The notes under the pieces: generated by a model
Seen by the model: only the letters and a program-made list of their open reading frames with translations
Told to the model about the DNA's origin: nothing
Database searches by the model: none
In this document: one piece after another, positions 51,302 to 61,927 of the stretch
How the letters are laid out: every line of letters starts with the position of its first letter
Numbering within the stretch: position 1 is the first letter of the stretch
Program-made: the position numbers and the translations under genes
Source: Pantoea stewartii subsp. stewartii
GTDB lineage: Bacteria > Pseudomonadota > Gammaproteobacteria > Enterobacterales > Enterobacteriaceae
Length of the DNA: 64,000 bases
Assembly (NCBI RefSeq): GCF_008801695.1
Contig: NZ_VZPF01000004.1
Span: forward strand, 1 to 64,000
Direction of reading: 5' to 3'

Positions 51302-52735
51302 TTAGTAGTTCTTGTTGATATCGCGATAGAGCCGACTTTCGAACCGCACCAGTGGAATACGGCGCGTGCGCTGATCTTCAGGCGGTACAGCATAGCCGGA
51401 CAGGAACTGCACAAACGCAACGCGCGCCCCGCTGGACGTGGTGATAAAACCGGCAAGGTTGTAAACGCCCTGCAGTGAACCCGTTTTGGCAGAGACTTTG
51501 CCATCCAGACCGGCTTCATGGAGGCCGCCGCGATATTGCAGCGTGCCGTCATGACCCGCCAGGGGCAGCATGGAAATATAATCCAGCTTGCTGTCATTTT
51601 GCGCAATGTACTGCAGCACCTGCATCATGGTGGCAGGAGAGATGAGATCGTGGCGCGACAAGCCGGAACCATCAACCTGGATACTGTTACCCAAATCGAT
51701 ATTCGCTTTTTCACGCAGGATACGGCGCACCGCGTCTGACCCAGCGCGGAAGGTGCCCGGCACATTAAAGTAATGATGGCCAATGGTGCGGAACACCGTG
51801 TCGGCGATCATATTGTCGGACTTCTTCAGCATCATATGCAGCAGCGTATGCAGCGGCGCAGACTGGGTTGAGGCCAGCACGGTGCCCGGCTCAGTGACCT
51901 GTGTCTGGCGCAGCAGATGTCCGCTGTAATCAATACCGGCGGAACGCAGTTCAGATTTCAGAATCTCGCCGGCCCAGGCGGCACCATCCTGAACGGCAAA
52001 GGCCAGCGGAAGGGGATCGCTACGCTGACGCAGACAGCCGGTCAGGGTATAGCGGTTCAGCTCACCCGGCACCACATCCAGTTCGCAATACTGACCCTCG
52101 CCACTGTTGCGCCCAATGGTGCGCACCTGGCTCAGCATGTGCGCCGGATAATAAGAGGCGATGCGCACGAAGGCGTTTTCGCCGGGCTTATCCGCACTGT
52201 AGAGCGACACGGAGAAACAGTTTTTATCGACGATAGCCGCAGCGGGCGGTGCGCTAAAGCACTGCGTCATATCGTTCCACGGCCAACCCGGCGCCGCATC
52301 ATGGCTGGCAAACACCGAGGTATCAATGACCAGATTGCCTTTGATATGCGTGATGCCTTGTTTTTTTAAGGCTGCGACCATATTACGCAGATCCTGGCGG
52401 CCCAGCGTGGGATCGCCAGCGAAACAGGCAACAAGATCGCCATTCAGTGTGCCATCGATCAGCGCACCTTTGGTCTCAAAGGTCGTTTGAAAACGATAAT
52501 CACCGCCCAGTTCCAGTAATGCCGCCAGCGCGGTGATGACTTTCATGGTACTGGCGGGAAGCGCCATCTGTTTCCCGTGGTAATCAATGATCGGCGTAGT
52601 TGCGCCCACTTTTTGCACCAGTAAAGCCAGGTTGGCACCATCTGGCAGATACTGCATGTATTCATCAACGGGTGCTGCTTGTGCCTGCAGCATAAACGCA
52701 CAGGTTAATCCGGTAACAAGTCGTGAAAATCGCAT
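51302..52735 (-). CDS. dacB: D-alanyl-D-alanine carboxypeptidase/endopeptidase DacB (PBP4)
   Basis: PBP4 trims and cleaves peptidoglycan cross-links in the periplasm. The 477-residue protein has a signal peptide (MRFSRLVTGLTCAFMLQAQA), the SxxK motif in ASTMKVI with the catalytic Ser, SxN in KKSDNMIAD and KTG in SAKTGSLQG, with the large inserted domain of class C PBPs between the first two. The ATG at 52735 is chosen because the signal peptide begins there; the frame runs further up but through the promoter region shared with greA. Confidence 0.96.
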   Translation of the reverse strand: MRFSRLVTGLTCAFMLQAQAAPVDEYMQYLPDGANLALLVQKVGATTPIIDYHGKQMALPASTMKVITALAALLELGGDYRFQTTFETKGALIDGTLNGDLVACFAGDPTLGRQDLRNMVAALKKQGITHIKGNLVIDTSVFASHDAAPGWPWNDMTQCFSAPPAAAIVDKNCFSVSLYSADKPGENAFVRIASYYPAHMLSQVRTIGRNSGEGQYCELDVVPGELNRYTLTGCLRQRSDPLPLAFAVQDGAAWAGEILKSELRSAGIDYSGHLLRQTQVTEPGTVLASTQSAPLHTLLHMMLKKSDNMIADTVFRTIGHHYFNVPGTFRAGSDAVRRILREKANIDLGNSIQVDGSGLSRHDLISPATMMQVLQYIAQNDSKLDYISMLPLAGHDGTLQYRGGLHEAGLDGKVSAKTGSLQGVYNLAGFITTSSGARVAFVQFLSGYAVPPEDQRTRRIPLVRFESRLYRDINKNY

Positions 52736-52980
52736 AATCTCGCGGCAACTGACAGGTGAAGGCGACAATACTACGTCCCTGGACGGTGCAAAGTAAACGA
52801 TGACCCGCAGGGAACTCTGGGGTAAAATACGTATCAAATTGCAAAACCTTTTCTGGCCTGGAACATTTCCGGGTCAGTCTTCTTTTATTTGCAAAATGAG
52901 GCATGGCGCCGCAGAACGCTTTTTTCTGCAGTCACCGGTCAGGATGCACCGTGAAACAGGATTGATGACGAGGAGCTAAA

Positions 52981-53457
52981 ATGAACCAGATTCCGATGAC
53001 GTTAAGAGGCGCTGAAAGGCTGCGCGAAGAGCTGCATGAGCTGAAAACGGTGAAACGCCCGCGCATTATTGCCTCCATCGCGGAGGCCCGCGAGCACGGC
53101 GATTTGAAAGAGAATGCCGAATACCACGCTGCGCGTGAAGAACAGGGGTTCTGTGAGGGACGTATTCAGGAGATTGAGGCCAAACTCTCTAATGCGCAGG
53201 TTATCGACGTCACCCAAATGCCTAAAACCGGCCGCGTCATTTTTGGCGCGACGGTGACGGTCCTGAATGTGGATACGGATGAAGAGTTTACGTACCGCAT
53301 CGTAGGTGACGATGAAGCAGACTTTAAGCAAAATCTGATTTCTGTTAACTCGCCAATGGCGCGTGGCCTGGTGGGGAAAGAAGCCGATGACGTAGCGATT
53401 ATCAAAACGCCGGGCGGCGATGTGGAGTACGAAATCCTGAAGGTGGAATACATCTGA
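52981..53457 (+). CDS. greA: Transcription elongation factor GreA
   Basis: GreA enters the RNA polymerase secondary channel and stimulates transcript cleavage to rescue backtracked complexes. The 158-residue protein has an N-terminal coiled coil (about 10-75) with the acidic tip Asp41/Glu44 region in [17 protein letters not shown], and a C-terminal FKBP-like domain with [10 protein letters not shown]. It is divergent from dacB and followed by a terminator. Confidence 0.98.
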   Translation: MNQIPMTLRGAERLREELHELKTVKRPRIIASIAEAREHGDLKENAEYHAAREEQGFCEGRIQEIEAKLSNAQVIDVTQMPKTGRVIFGATVTVLNVDTDEEFTYRIVGDDEADFKQNLISVNSPMARGLVGKEADDVAIIKTPGGDVEYEILKVEYI

Positions 53458-53505
53458 CAGGTGGCAACCTTTTGTAACGGGTTGCAGTACAATGTAAAGA
53501 AAGGA

Positions 53506-53528
53506 AAAAGGCCGCGCTGCGGCCTTTT
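53506..53528 (+). terminator. Terminator between greA and yhbY
   Basis: A 10-bp stem AAAAGGCCGC / GCGGCCTTTT with a 3-base loop. T-runs on both strands mean it can serve greA and the convergent yhbY. Confidence 0.9.
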
Positions 53529-53563
53529 ATCCCATGTAAGAGCATGGCACTTTCTTTGCCCAC

Positions 53564-53857
53564 TTAACGTGGCAGAGAAATCTTGCTCTCTTTAGCGGGG
53601 CGATACAGCACCAGCGTTTTACCTATCAACTGAACGTTGACGGCGCCAGTTTCACGTACGATAGCGTCGACGATCAGCTGCCGGGTCTCACGATCTTCAG
53701 AGGCGACTTTCACCTTGATTAACTCGTGGTGTCCCAGCGCGTGTTCGATCTCTGCCAGCACACCTTCGGTCAGGCCATTGCCTCCGAGCATGACGACTGG
53801 CTTGAGCGGATGGGCGAGGCTTTTCAGGTGCTGTTTTTGTTTGGTACTTAGATTCAT
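53564..53857 (-). CDS. yhbY: CRM-domain RNA-binding protein YhbY
   Basis: YhbY is a 97-residue CRM-domain protein associated with pre-50S ribosomal particles. The family GGNG loop is in VVMLGGNGLTEGVL, and the ending has IGKTLVLYRP. It is divergent from rlmE, with 126 bases between starts. Confidence 0.96.
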   Translation of the reverse strand: MNLSTKQKQHLKSLAHPLKPVVMLGGNGLTEGVLAEIEHALGHHELIKVKVASEDRETRQLIVDAIVRETGAVNVQLIGKTLVLYRPAKESKISLPR

Positions 53858-53983
53858 CGTATTATTTACTTACTCGGGGATTGAAAACGGTTCATTCTAC
53901 CGCCATCTCGGGTATATCGCCAAATCGACGCAACCTACTGCGTGCAGATTTATCGCTACGATGACGATTTAGTTGGAAATTTT

Positions 53984-54613
53984 ATGACCGGTAAAAAGCG
54001 TTCAGCCAGCTCCAGCCGCTGGCTACAGGAACACTTTAGCGATAAATACGTGCTCCAGGCACAGAAAAAAGGGTTGCGTTCGCGCGCCTGGTTTAAACTT
54101 GATGAAATACAACAGGGTGACAAGCTTTTCAAACCCGGTATGACCGTGGTAGATCTGGGTGCTGCACCCGGTGGCTGGTCGCAATATGTGGTACAGCAAA
54201 TTGGGTCCAAAGGGCGTGTCATTGCATGTGATATCCTGCCTATGGATCCTATTGTTGGTGTCGATTTTCTTCAAGGCGATTTTCGTGAAGAATCGGTGAT
54301 TAACGCGTTGCTTGAGCGTGTGGGCGATCAGAAAGTCCAGGTCGTCATGTCTGATATGGCACCGAATATGAGTGGTACACCTGCCGTAGATATTCCCCGG
54401 TCGATGTATTTGGTTGAGCTGGCGTTAGAGATGTGTCGTGACATTTTGGCTCCCGGCGGGAGTTTTGTAGTGAAAGTGTTCCAAGGGGATGGCTTTGATG
54501 AATACCTGCGTGAAATTCGATCCCTGTTCACGAAAGTGAAAATACGTAAGCCTGACGCTTCACGTTCACGTTCACGTGAAGTTTATATTGTGGCGACTGG
54601 GCGCAAGCTGTAG
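53984..54613 (+). CDS. rlmE: 23S rRNA 2'-O-ribose U2552 methyltransferase RlmE (RrmJ)
   Basis: RlmE methylates U2552 in the A loop of 23S rRNA, a late 50S assembly step, and is heat-induced. The 209-residue protein has the SAM motif [13 protein letters not shown] and the catalytic K-D-K-E tetrad spread through [28 protein letters not shown] and SREVYIV. Start at 53984 ([11 protein letters not shown]) fits the family and GGAA upstream. It precedes ftsH. Confidence 0.97.
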   Translation: MTGKKRSASSSRWLQEHFSDKYVLQAQKKGLRSRAWFKLDEIQQGDKLFKPGMTVVDLGAAPGGWSQYVVQQIGSKGRVIACDILPMDPIVGVDFLQGDFREESVINALLERVGDQKVQVVMSDMAPNMSGTPAVDIPRSMYLVELALEMCRDILAPGGSFVVKVFQGDGFDEYLREIRSLFTKVKIRKPDASRSRSREVYIVATGRKL

Positions 54614-54717
54614 CCAACGTGGTGGATCATCCAGCCTTCCCGCTGCGATTCCATGTACGAAGGATCTATAGTACCCTACGCTATCTGTTAACACCGTTGT
54701 AATATGAGGTTAATCCC

Positions 54718-56655
54718 TTGAGTGACATGGCGAAAAACCTGATTCTCTGGCTAGTCATCGCGGTTGTACTGATGTCAGTCTTCCAGAGCTTTGGGCCCAG
54801 CGAGTCAAATGGCCGTAGGGTTGATTATTCAACCTTCCTGTCGGAAGTGAACCAGGATCAGGTCCGCGAGGCACGTATTAACGGGCGTGAAATTAACGTA
54901 ACCAAAAAAGACAGTAATAAATACACCACCTACATTCCTGTCAATGATCCCAAGTTACTCGATAACCTGTTGACCAAGAACGTTAAAGTGGTTGGTGAGC
55001 CGCCTGAAGAGCCGAGCCTGCTGGCGTCGATCTTCATTTCCTGGTTCCCAATGTTACTGCTGATTGGTGTGTGGATTTTCTTCATGCGGCAAATGCAGGG
55101 CGGTGGCGGCAAAGGCGCAATGTCCTTTGGTAAGAGCAAAGCCCGCATGCTAACGGAAGATCAGATTAAAACCACTTTTGCTGACGTAGCAGGCTGTGAC
55201 GAAGCGAAAGAGGAAGTCGGTGAGCTGGTCGAATACCTGCGTGAACCGAGCCGTTTCCAGAAGCTGGGGGGTAAAATCCCGAAAGGCGTTCTGATGGTCG
55301 GCCCGCCGGGTACCGGTAAAACCCTGCTGGCGAAAGCCATTGCCGGTGAGGCGAAAGTACCGTTCTTTACCATTTCAGGTTCTGACTTTGTTGAAATGTT
55401 CGTCGGTGTGGGTGCGTCTCGCGTCCGTGACATGTTTGAACAGGCTAAGAAAGCGGCACCGTGCATTATCTTCATCGATGAGATCGATGCCGTTGGTCGC
55501 CAGCGTGGTGCCGGTTTAGGGGGAGGGCACGATGAGCGTGAACAAACTCTGAACCAGATGCTGGTTGAAATGGATGGCTTTGAAGGTAACGAAGGCATCA
55601 TCGTGATTGCCGCGACAAACCGTCCAGACGTACTTGACCCTGCGCTGCTGCGCCCTGGCCGCTTTGACCGTCAGGTTGTCGTGGGCTTGCCAGACGTACG
55701 TGGTCGTGAGCAGATTCTGAAAGTGCATATGCGTCGTGTACCCTTGGCAACCGACATTGATGCGGCCATCATTGCGCGCGGTACGCCAGGCTTCTCCGGT
55801 GCCGATCTGGCGAACCTGGTGAACGAAGCGGCGCTGTTTGCTGCACGCAGCAATAAACGCGTTGTGTCGATGGTGGAATTCGAAAAAGCCAAAGACAAAA
55901 TCATGATGGGTGCAGAGCGCCGTTCCATGGTGATGACCGAAGCACAGAAAGAGTCTACGGCTTACCATGAGGCCGGCCACGCGATTATTGGTCGTCTGGT
56001 ACCGGAACACGATCCGGTGCACAAAGTGACCATTATCCCGCGCGGTCGTGCATTAGGTGTGACCTTCTTCCTGCCTGAAGGCGATGCGATTAGCGCAAGC
56101 CGTCAGAAGCTGGAAAGTCAGATTTCGACCCTGTACGGCGGTCGTCTGGCGGAAGAGATCATCTACGGTGCAGAACATGTCTCTACCGGTGCCTCTAACG
56201 ATATCAAAGTGGCAACCAACCTGGCCCGTAACATGGTTACCCAGTGGGGCTTCTCTGAGAAACTGGGCCCGCTGCTGTATGCTGAAGAAGACGGTGAAGT
56301 GTTCCTGGGCCGTTCAGTGGCAAAAGCCAAGCATATGTCAGATGAAACTGCCCGTATTATCGACCAGGAAGTTAAACACCTGATTGATACGAACTATCAG
56401 CGCGCTCGCCAGATCCTGGGCGAAAACATGGACATTCTTCACGCGATGAAAGATGCGCTGATGAAGTATGAAACCATTGATGCACCGCAGATTGACGACC
56501 TGATGGCACGCCGTGAAGTGCGTCCGCCAGCAGGCTGGGAAGATCCGGGCAGCAGCAATTCAGACAGTAACGGTACGCAAAAGGCCCCGCGTCCGGTCGA
56601 TGAACCGCGTACGCCGAATCCAGGCAATACCATGTCAGAACAGTTCGACAAATAA
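54718..56655 (+). CDS. ftsH: Membrane-bound AAA+ metalloprotease FtsH
   Basis: FtsH degrades membrane and cytoplasmic proteins, among them sigma-32 and LpxC, so it balances heat shock and LPS synthesis. It has two membrane segments (about 5-25 and 98-120), Walker A GPPGTGKT, Walker [12 protein letters not shown], and the zinc motif HEAGH. GAGGT at 54706-54710 is well placed for a TTG start at 54718 (645 residues), whereas ATG at 54727 (642 residues, MAKNLILW) is the N terminus usually given for E. coli; both remain possible. Confidence 0.97.
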   Translation: MSDMAKNLILWLVIAVVLMSVFQSFGPSESNGRRVDYSTFLSEVNQDQVREARINGREINVTKKDSNKYTTYIPVNDPKLLDNLLTKNVKVVGEPPEEPSLLASIFISWFPMLLLIGVWIFFMRQMQGGGGKGAMSFGKSKARMLTEDQIKTTFADVAGCDEAKEEVGELVEYLREPSRFQKLGGKIPKGVLMVGPPGTGKTLLAKAIAGEAKVPFFTISGSDFVEMFVGVGASRVRDMFEQAKKAAPCIIFIDEIDAVGRQRGAGLGGGHDEREQTLNQMLVEMDGFEGNEGIIVIAATNRPDVLDPALLRPGRFDRQVVVGLPDVRGREQILKVHMRRVPLATDIDAAIIARGTPGFSGADLANLVNEAALFAARSNKRVVSMVEFEKAKDKIMMGAERRSMVMTEAQKESTAYHEAGHAIIGRLVPEHDPVHKVTIIPRGRALGVTFFLPEGDAISASRQKLESQISTLYGGRLAEEIIYGAEHVSTGASNDIKVATNLARNMVTQWGFSEKLGPLLYAEEDGEVFLGRSVAKAKHMSDETARIIDQEVKHLIDTNYQRARQILGENMDILHAMKDALMKYETIDAPQIDDLMARREVRPPAGWEDPGSSNSDSNGTQKAPRPVDEPRTPNPGNTMSEQFDK

Positions 56656-56673
56656 GACGTCAGGTCTTTTAAT

Positions 56674-56700
56674 AAAACCCCGGCTGGTCCGGGGTTTTTT
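56674..56700 (+). terminator. ftsH terminator
   Basis: A 9-bp stem AAAACCCCGG / CCGGGGTTTT with a short loop and a T-run, 19 bases after the ftsH stop. Confidence 0.92.
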
Positions 56701-56735
56701 ACATCTATACATTGAACCACAAGGAGTTTTTCACC

Positions 56736-57569
56736 ATGAAACTGTTCGCCCGTGATTCCCATCTCGATTTGTCATTTCCACATGTGATGGGCATTCTCAA
56801 CGTCACGCCGGACTCTTTTTCCGATGGTGGTAAACACAATGCGCTGGTCGATGCGTTAACGCACACTAACGAGATGGTGAACGCTGGCGCAACAATCATT
56901 GACGTGGGGGGCGAGTCCACGCGTCCGGGCGCTGATGAAGTGAGCGTTGAGGAGGAGCTTGAACGGGTGATTCCGGTGGTCGAAGCTATCGCTCAACGCT
57001 TTGAGGTATGGATATCAGTCGATACGTCCAAAGCCGACGTGATTCGTGAAGCCGCCAGCGCAGGGGCTCACATTATCAATGATGTGCGCTCGCTGTCTGA
57101 GCCTGGCGCGTTGGCAGCGGCAGCGGCAACGGGCTTACCGGTTTGTCTGATGCATATGCAGGGCGAACCGCGTACGATGCAGCAGGCACCAGCCTATAAG
57201 GATATTGTAAGCGAAGTGGACACTTACTTCGTTGAACAACTGGCCCGCTGCGAAGCCGCAGGAATAAAAAAAGAAAATCTGTTACTCGACCCGGGCTTCG
57301 GTTTCGGTAAGAATCTCAGCCACAATTATGAACTGCTGGCCCACCTCAGTAAATTTCACCGTTTTGCGCTGCCGCTGTTGGTTGGCATGTCACGCAAATC
57401 AATGATTGGACAACTGCTGAATGTGGGGCCTTCCCAGCGCCTGACGGGCAGCCTGGCCTGTGCGGTTATTGCCGCCATGCAGGGCGCGCACATTATTCGC
57501 GCCCACGATGTAAAAGAAACCGTCGAAGCGATGCGGGTGGTTGAAGCGACACAAAGAGCGAAAGGATGA
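56736..57569 (+). CDS. folP: Dihydropteroate synthase FolP
   Basis: FolP joins p-aminobenzoate to the pterin diphosphate in folate synthesis and is the sulfonamide target. The 277-residue protein has the two signatures [15 protein letters not shown] and [10 protein letters not shown] and the C-terminal [18 protein letters not shown] at 56721-56726 supports the ATG at 56736 over an upstream in-frame ATG. It is 5 bases before glmM, one operon. Confidence 0.97.
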   Translation: MKLFARDSHLDLSFPHVMGILNVTPDSFSDGGKHNALVDALTHTNEMVNAGATIIDVGGESTRPGADEVSVEEELERVIPVVEAIAQRFEVWISVDTSKADVIREAASAGAHIINDVRSLSEPGALAAAAATGLPVCLMHMQGEPRTMQQAPAYKDIVSEVDTYFVEQLARCEAAGIKKENLLLDPGFGFGKNLSHNYELLAHLSKFHRFALPLLVGMSRKSMIGQLLNVGPSQRLTGSLACAVIAAMQGAHIIRAHDVKETVEAMRVVEATQRAKG

Positions 57570-57574
57570 AGAGG

Positions 57575-58909
57575 ATGAGCGAACGTAAATATTTCGGTAC
57601 CGATGGGATTCGCGGCAAAGTCGGTGAGTCACCGATTACCCCTGACTTTGTATTAAAGCTCGGCTGGGCGGCGGGTAAAGTACTGGCCCGTCACGGCTCC
57701 AAAAAAATTATCATTGGTAAAGACACGCGCATTTCAGGCTATATGCTGGAATCCGCGCTGGAAGCCGGTCTCGCAGCCGCAGGGTTGTCCGCGGCGTTTA
57801 CCGGCCCAATGCCCACGCCCGCTATTGCCTATCTGACCCGCACGTTCCGTGCCGAAGCCGGCATCGTGATTTCCGCGTCGCACAATCCGTTTGATGATAA
57901 CGGCATTAAGTTTTTCTCCGCCGAAGGGACGAAACTGCCCGATGACGTGGAAGAGGCGATCGAACTGGAAATGGAAAAACCGCTTACCTGCGTGGAATCC
58001 GCCCAGTTGGGGCGTGCCAGCCGTATTGTTGACGTGGCCGGGCGTTACATTGAATTTTGTAAAGGTACGTTCCCCAGCGAACTCAGCCTCAGTGGCCTGA
58101 AAATTGTCGTCGACTGTGCAAACGGTGCCACTTATCACATTGCGCCTAATGTCCTGCGTGAACTCGGTGCGACGGTGATTGCAGTTGGCGTCCAGCCTGA
58201 TGGCATGAACATTAATAAAGCATGCGGTGCGACCGATCTCAGGATGCTGCAGGAACGCGTACTGGCTGAAAAAGCGGACATCGGTCTGGCCTATGACGGT
58301 GACGGCGATCGCATCATGATGGTCGACCACCTTGGCAAGAAAGTGGATGGGGACCAGATTCTGTATATCATCGCCCGCGAAGGTCTGCGTCAGGGACAGT
58401 TGCGCGGTGGTGTGGTCGGCACGCTGATGAGCAACATGGGCCTGGAGCTGGCGCTGAAACAGCTGGGTATTCCGTTTGTTCGTGCAAAAGTGGGCGACCG
58501 CTATGTACTGGAAAAAATGCAGGAAAAAGGCTGGCGCCTGGGAGCGGAAAACTCCGGTCATGTGATCCTGCTGGATAAGATCGCTACGGGTGACGGCATC
58601 GTTGCAAGTTTGCAAGTACTTACAGCTATGGTTCGTAACCATATGAGCCTGCACGATCTCTGCACCGGCATGAAAATGCTGCCTCAGGTGCTGGTAAATG
58701 TCCGCTTCGCCGGCGAGCACGATCCGCTGGAAAGCGATGCCGTTAAAGCGGTAGCCGAGGACGTGGAAAAAGCCCTGGCCGGAAAAGGACGCGTGCTGCT
58801 GCGTAAATCGGGCACGGAACCGCTAATCCGCGTAATGGTAGAGGGTGAGGATGAAACCCAGGTGACGGCGCTGGCGAATCGAATTGCCGATGCGGTTAAA
58901 GCCGTCTGA
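57575..58909 (+). CDS. glmM: Phosphoglucosamine mutase GlmM
   Basis: GlmM converts glucosamine-6-phosphate to glucosamine-1-phosphate for UDP-GlcNAc, feeding peptidoglycan and LPS. The 444-residue protein has the phosphoserine Ser102 in [15 protein letters not shown], the metal loop [13 protein letters not shown] and the C-terminal [15 protein letters not shown] phosphate loop. The ATG at 57575 follows GAAGAGG. Confidence 0.98.
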   Translation: MSERKYFGTDGIRGKVGESPITPDFVLKLGWAAGKVLARHGSKKIIIGKDTRISGYMLESALEAGLAAAGLSAAFTGPMPTPAIAYLTRTFRAEAGIVISASHNPFDDNGIKFFSAEGTKLPDDVEEAIELEMEKPLTCVESAQLGRASRIVDVAGRYIEFCKGTFPSELSLSGLKIVVDCANGATYHIAPNVLRELGATVIAVGVQPDGMNINKACGATDLRMLQERVLAEKADIGLAYDGDGDRIMMVDHLGKKVDGDQILYIIAREGLRQGQLRGGVVGTLMSNMGLELALKQLGIPFVRAKVGDRYVLEKMQEKGWRLGAENSGHVILLDKIATGDGIVASLQVLTAMVRNHMSLHDLCTGMKMLPQVLVNVRFAGEHDPLESDAVKAVAEDVEKALAGKGRVLLRKSGTEPLIRVMVEGEDETQVTALANRIADAVKAV

Positions 58910-59127
58910 GGCAGCTGGCAGGCGGGGACATCGCAGTGAACCTGCCTGCAAAATCATCGCACTGGCGCTTTTTTCTGCAATCAGCGTGCCGCATGTAAAT
59001 TGCACTTGCAGAGGTATGCGCCATTGGTTAGTATTCACACCCGCTTCTGATGGGTGATGAAGAAACTCCCCGTCAAATTGGTTGAAGCTTTAACTGTGCG
59101 GATTACGCGCAAGGAAACAGGTTGATT

Positions 59128-59463
59128 ATGTACGAAGCTCTGTTGGTTGTTTTCCTTATTGTAGCAATTGGCCTTGTGGGTCTTATCATGCTGCAGCAAG
59201 GCAAAGGCGCTGATATGGGTGCATCATTCGGTGCAGGCGCGTCAGGTACGCTGTTCGGTTCAACCGGGTCAGGTAATTTCATGACTCGCATGACCGCCGT
59301 ACTGGCTACGCTGTTTTTCGTCATCAGCTTGATTCTGGGTAACCTGAACAGTAATAAAACAGCCAAAGGAAGTGAGTGGGATAACCTCACTGCGCCAGCT
59401 CAGTCTCAACAGCAGACTCAGCCAGCTAAACCGGCTACGCCGGGCAACGATATCCCGCATTAA
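59128..59463 (+). CDS. secG: Sec translocon subunit SecG
   Basis: SecG is the small subunit of the SecYEG channel and aids protein export at low temperature. The 111-residue protein has two membrane helices (about 2-22 and 52-72) with GADMGASFGAGASGTLFG between, and a polar Gln/Pro-rich tail. AAGGAAACAGG precedes the ATG at 59128. It is followed by tRNA-Leu. Confidence 0.96.
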   Translation: MYEALLVVFLIVAIGLVGLIMLQQGKGADMGASFGAGASGTLFGSTGSGNFMTRMTAVLATLFFVISLILGNLNSNKTAKGSEWDNLTAPAQSQQQTQPAKPATPGNDIPH

Positions 59464-59511
59464 TAGCGTTAAGCGTCATAAGCGGCAGTTCAGCGTCGCA
59501 GTCAGTGCAGT

Positions 59512-59598
59512 ACCGAGGTGGTGAAATTGGTAGACACGCTACCTTGAGGTGGTAGTGCTCGAAAGGGCTTACGGGTTCAAGTCCCGTCCTCGGTACCA
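59512..59598 (+). tRNA. leuU: tRNA-Leu (anticodon GAG)
   Basis: An 87-base type II tRNA with long variable arm (TAGTGCTCGAAAGGGCTTAC region), anticodon GAG in the TTGAGGT loop, TTCAAGT T-loop and encoded CCA. It matches enteric leuU, which follows secG in E. coli. Confidence 0.97.
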
Positions 59599-59657
59599 AA
59601 TCTTAGTTAGACTTGCATTTTATGCATGATCGGAGTAACATTCGCCGCGTTTTCGGA

Positions 59658-59734
<77 letters not shown>

Positions 59735-59864
59735 CTTTCCCTTAGAGTTCTTTTTCAAATATACTGTATGCATCGACGGGCGCATTAGCAGCGAATTTTG
59801 AAAAAAATTCTTTTGGATGGGCGTCCGGGCCGCAATGCGGCATACAGGGTCCAGTGATAAAAAG

Positions 59865-59886
59865 CCCCGACTATTCGGGGTTTTTT
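59865..59886 (+). terminator. Intrinsic terminator between metY and rimP
   Basis: A 6-bp stem CCCCGA / TCGGGG with a CTAT loop and a run of six T, about 60 bases upstream of rimP. It separates the tRNA from the translation genes or reduces read-through to them. Confidence 0.82.
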
Positions 59887-59945
59887 GTTATTAGCGAATC
59901 GTAATACTGGGCTATAGGCCCTTTTTTTATGTCTTGGGGGTGGGC

Positions 59946-60398
59946 TTGTCCACATTAGAGCAAAAATTGACAGAGTTGGTATCTGCTCCGGTAGAAGCGC
60001 TCGGCTACGAACTGGTCGGAATTGAATTCGTTCGTGGTCGCACATCAACCCTGCGCATCTATATTGACAGTGAAGATGGCATCAATGTTGACGATTGCGC
60101 GGACGTCAGCCACCAGGTGAGTGCCGTGATGGATGTGGAAGATCCCATCACCGTCCCTTACCACCTTGAAGTGTCCTCACCGGGGCTCGACCGTCCTCTG
60201 TTCACTGCAGAACATTATGCACGCTTTACCGGCGATGAGGTGAGCCTGGTGCTGCGTATGGCCGTTCAAAACCGCCGTAAATGGCAGGGAATCATCAAGT
60301 CTGTAGAAGGCGAGATGATAACGGTAAACGTTGAGGGTAATGACGAGGTGTTCGCGCTGAGTAATATTCAGAAAGCGAACCTGGTCCCCCACTTTTAA
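59946..60398 (+). CDS. rimP: Ribosome maturation factor RimP
   Basis: RimP assists 30S assembly. The 150-residue protein begins (TTG start) [20 protein letters not shown] and contains [22 protein letters not shown] start at 59946 with the purine-rich GGGGGTGGG at 59936-59944 gives the known enteric N terminus; another TTG four codons upstream is less likely since it overlaps the ribosome site. It leads rimP-nusA-infB. Confidence 0.96.
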   Translation: MSTLEQKLTELVSAPVEALGYELVGIEFVRGRTSTLRIYIDSEDGINVDDCADVSHQVSAVMDVEDPITVPYHLEVSSPGLDRPLFTAEHYARFTGDEVSLVLRMAVQNRRKWQGIIKSVEGEMITVNVEGNDEVFALSNIQKANLVPHF

Positions 60399-60422
60399 AA
60401 GTCCGGATTGAGGCTAACCAGG

Positions 60423-61910
60423 ATGAACAAAGAGATCTTAGCTGTTGTAGAAGCCGTTTCTAACGAAAAAGCCCTGCCGCGTGAGAAAATCTTCGAAGCG
60501 CTGGAGAGCGCGCTGGCGACTGCGACCAAGAAAAAGTACGAGCAGGAAATTGACGTCCGCGTCAGCATCGACCGCAGAAGTGGCGACTTTGATACGTTCC
60601 GCCGTTGGGAAATCGTAGAGCAGGTCACTCAGCCAACGCGTGAGATCACGCTGGATGCGGCTCGCTACGAAGATGAGTCCCTCAATCTGGGCGACTACGT
60701 TGAAGATCAGATTGAATCTGTCACCTTTGACCGCATTACTACCCAGACCGCAAAACAGGTTATCGTGCAAAAAGTACGTGAAGCCGAGCGCGCAATGGTC
60801 GTGGATCAGTTCCGTGAGCAGGAAGGCGAAATCATCACCGGCGTGGTGAAAAAAGTTAATCGTGACAATATTTCACTGGATCTGGGCAACAATGCTGAAG
60901 CGGTAATCCTGCGTGAGGATATGCTGCCGCGCGAAAACTTCCGCCCTGGTGACCGTATTCGTGGTGTTCTGTATGCCGTTCGCCCGGAAGCGCGTGGTGC
61001 ACAGCTGTTTGTGACCCGCTCAAAGCCAGAAATGCTGATCGAACTGTTCCGCATTGAAGTACCAGAAATTGGCGAAGAAGTGCTTGAAATTAAAGCCGCA
61101 GCCCGCGATCCGGGTTCACGCGCTAAAATTGCAGTAAAAACGAACGACAAACGTATTGATCCGGTGGGTGCCTGCGTCGGTATGCGCGGTGCGCGTGTTC
61201 AGGCCGTGTCCAGTGAACTGGGCGGCGAGCGTATCGATATCGTGCTGTGGGACGACAACCCGGCACAGTTTGTTATTAACGCCATGGCTCCGGCTGATGT
61301 GGCGTCAATCGTGGTTGATGAAGACAACCACACGATGGATATCGCCGTTGAGGCTGGCAATCTGGCCCAGGCGATCGGCCGTAATGGCCAAAACGTGCGT
61401 CTGGCTTCACAGCTGAGTGGCTGGGAGCTGAACGTGATGACCGTCGATGATCTGCAGGCGAAGCATCAGGCTGAAGCCCATGCAGCGATCGATATGTTCA
61501 CTAAACATCTCGACATCGACGAAGAGTTCGCCACCATTCTGGTGGAAGAGGGCTTCTCATCGTTGGAAGAACTGGCCTATGTGCCAATTAACGAGCTGTT
61601 GGAAATCGACGGCCTCGACGAAGAGACCATTGAAGCCCTGCGTGAACGAGCAAAAAATGCGTTAACCACCCTGGCACTGGCTAAAGAAGAGAGTCTGGGG
61701 AATCAGGAACCTGCAGAAGACCTCTTGAATCTTGAGGGTCTGGATCGTGCACTGGCTTTCCGCCTGGCATCCAAAGGCGTTTGCACGCTGGAAGACCTTG
61801 CTGAGCAAGGTGTTGACGATCTGACTGATATTGAAGGGCTGACTGATGAGCAAGCTGGCGCGCTGATTATGGCCGCACGCAATATCTGCTGGTTCGGCGA
61901 TGACGCGTAA
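60423..61910 (+). CDS. nusA: Transcription termination/antitermination protein NusA
   Basis: NusA binds RNA polymerase and affects pausing, termination and antitermination. The 495-residue protein has an N-terminal RNAP-binding domain (1-130), S1 domain (about 135-200), KH1 and KH2 (with [22 protein letters not shown] and [12 protein letters not shown]), and two C-terminal acidic repeats of helix-hairpin-helix type. The start [12 protein letters not shown] at 60423 is the family start. Confidence 0.98.
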   Translation: MNKEILAVVEAVSNEKALPREKIFEALESALATATKKKYEQEIDVRVSIDRRSGDFDTFRRWEIVEQVTQPTREITLDAARYEDESLNLGDYVEDQIESVTFDRITTQTAKQVIVQKVREAERAMVVDQFREQEGEIITGVVKKVNRDNISLDLGNNAEAVILREDMLPRENFRPGDRIRGVLYAVRPEARGAQLFVTRSKPEMLIELFRIEVPEIGEEVLEIKAAARDPGSRAKIAVKTNDKRIDPVGACVGMRGARVQAVSSELGGERIDIVLWDDNPAQFVINAMAPADVASIVVDEDNHTMDIAVEAGNLAQAIGRNGQNVRLASQLSGWELNVMTVDDLQAKHQAEAHAAIDMFTKHLDIDEEFATILVEEGFSSLEELAYVPINELLEIDGLDEETIEALRERAKNALTTLALAKEESLGNQEPAEDLLNLEGLDRALAFRLASKGVCTLEDLAEQGVDDLTDIEGLTDEQAGALIMAARNICWFGDDA

Positions 61911-61927
61911 TAACAGGAAGGAACAGC

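Noticed and set aside
57734-58720. Minus-strand open frame (328 codons) opposite glmM
   Set aside because: It lies wholly inside glmM, whose catalytic motifs are intact, has no ribosome site and gives a His/Phe/Gln-rich translation without family motifs.
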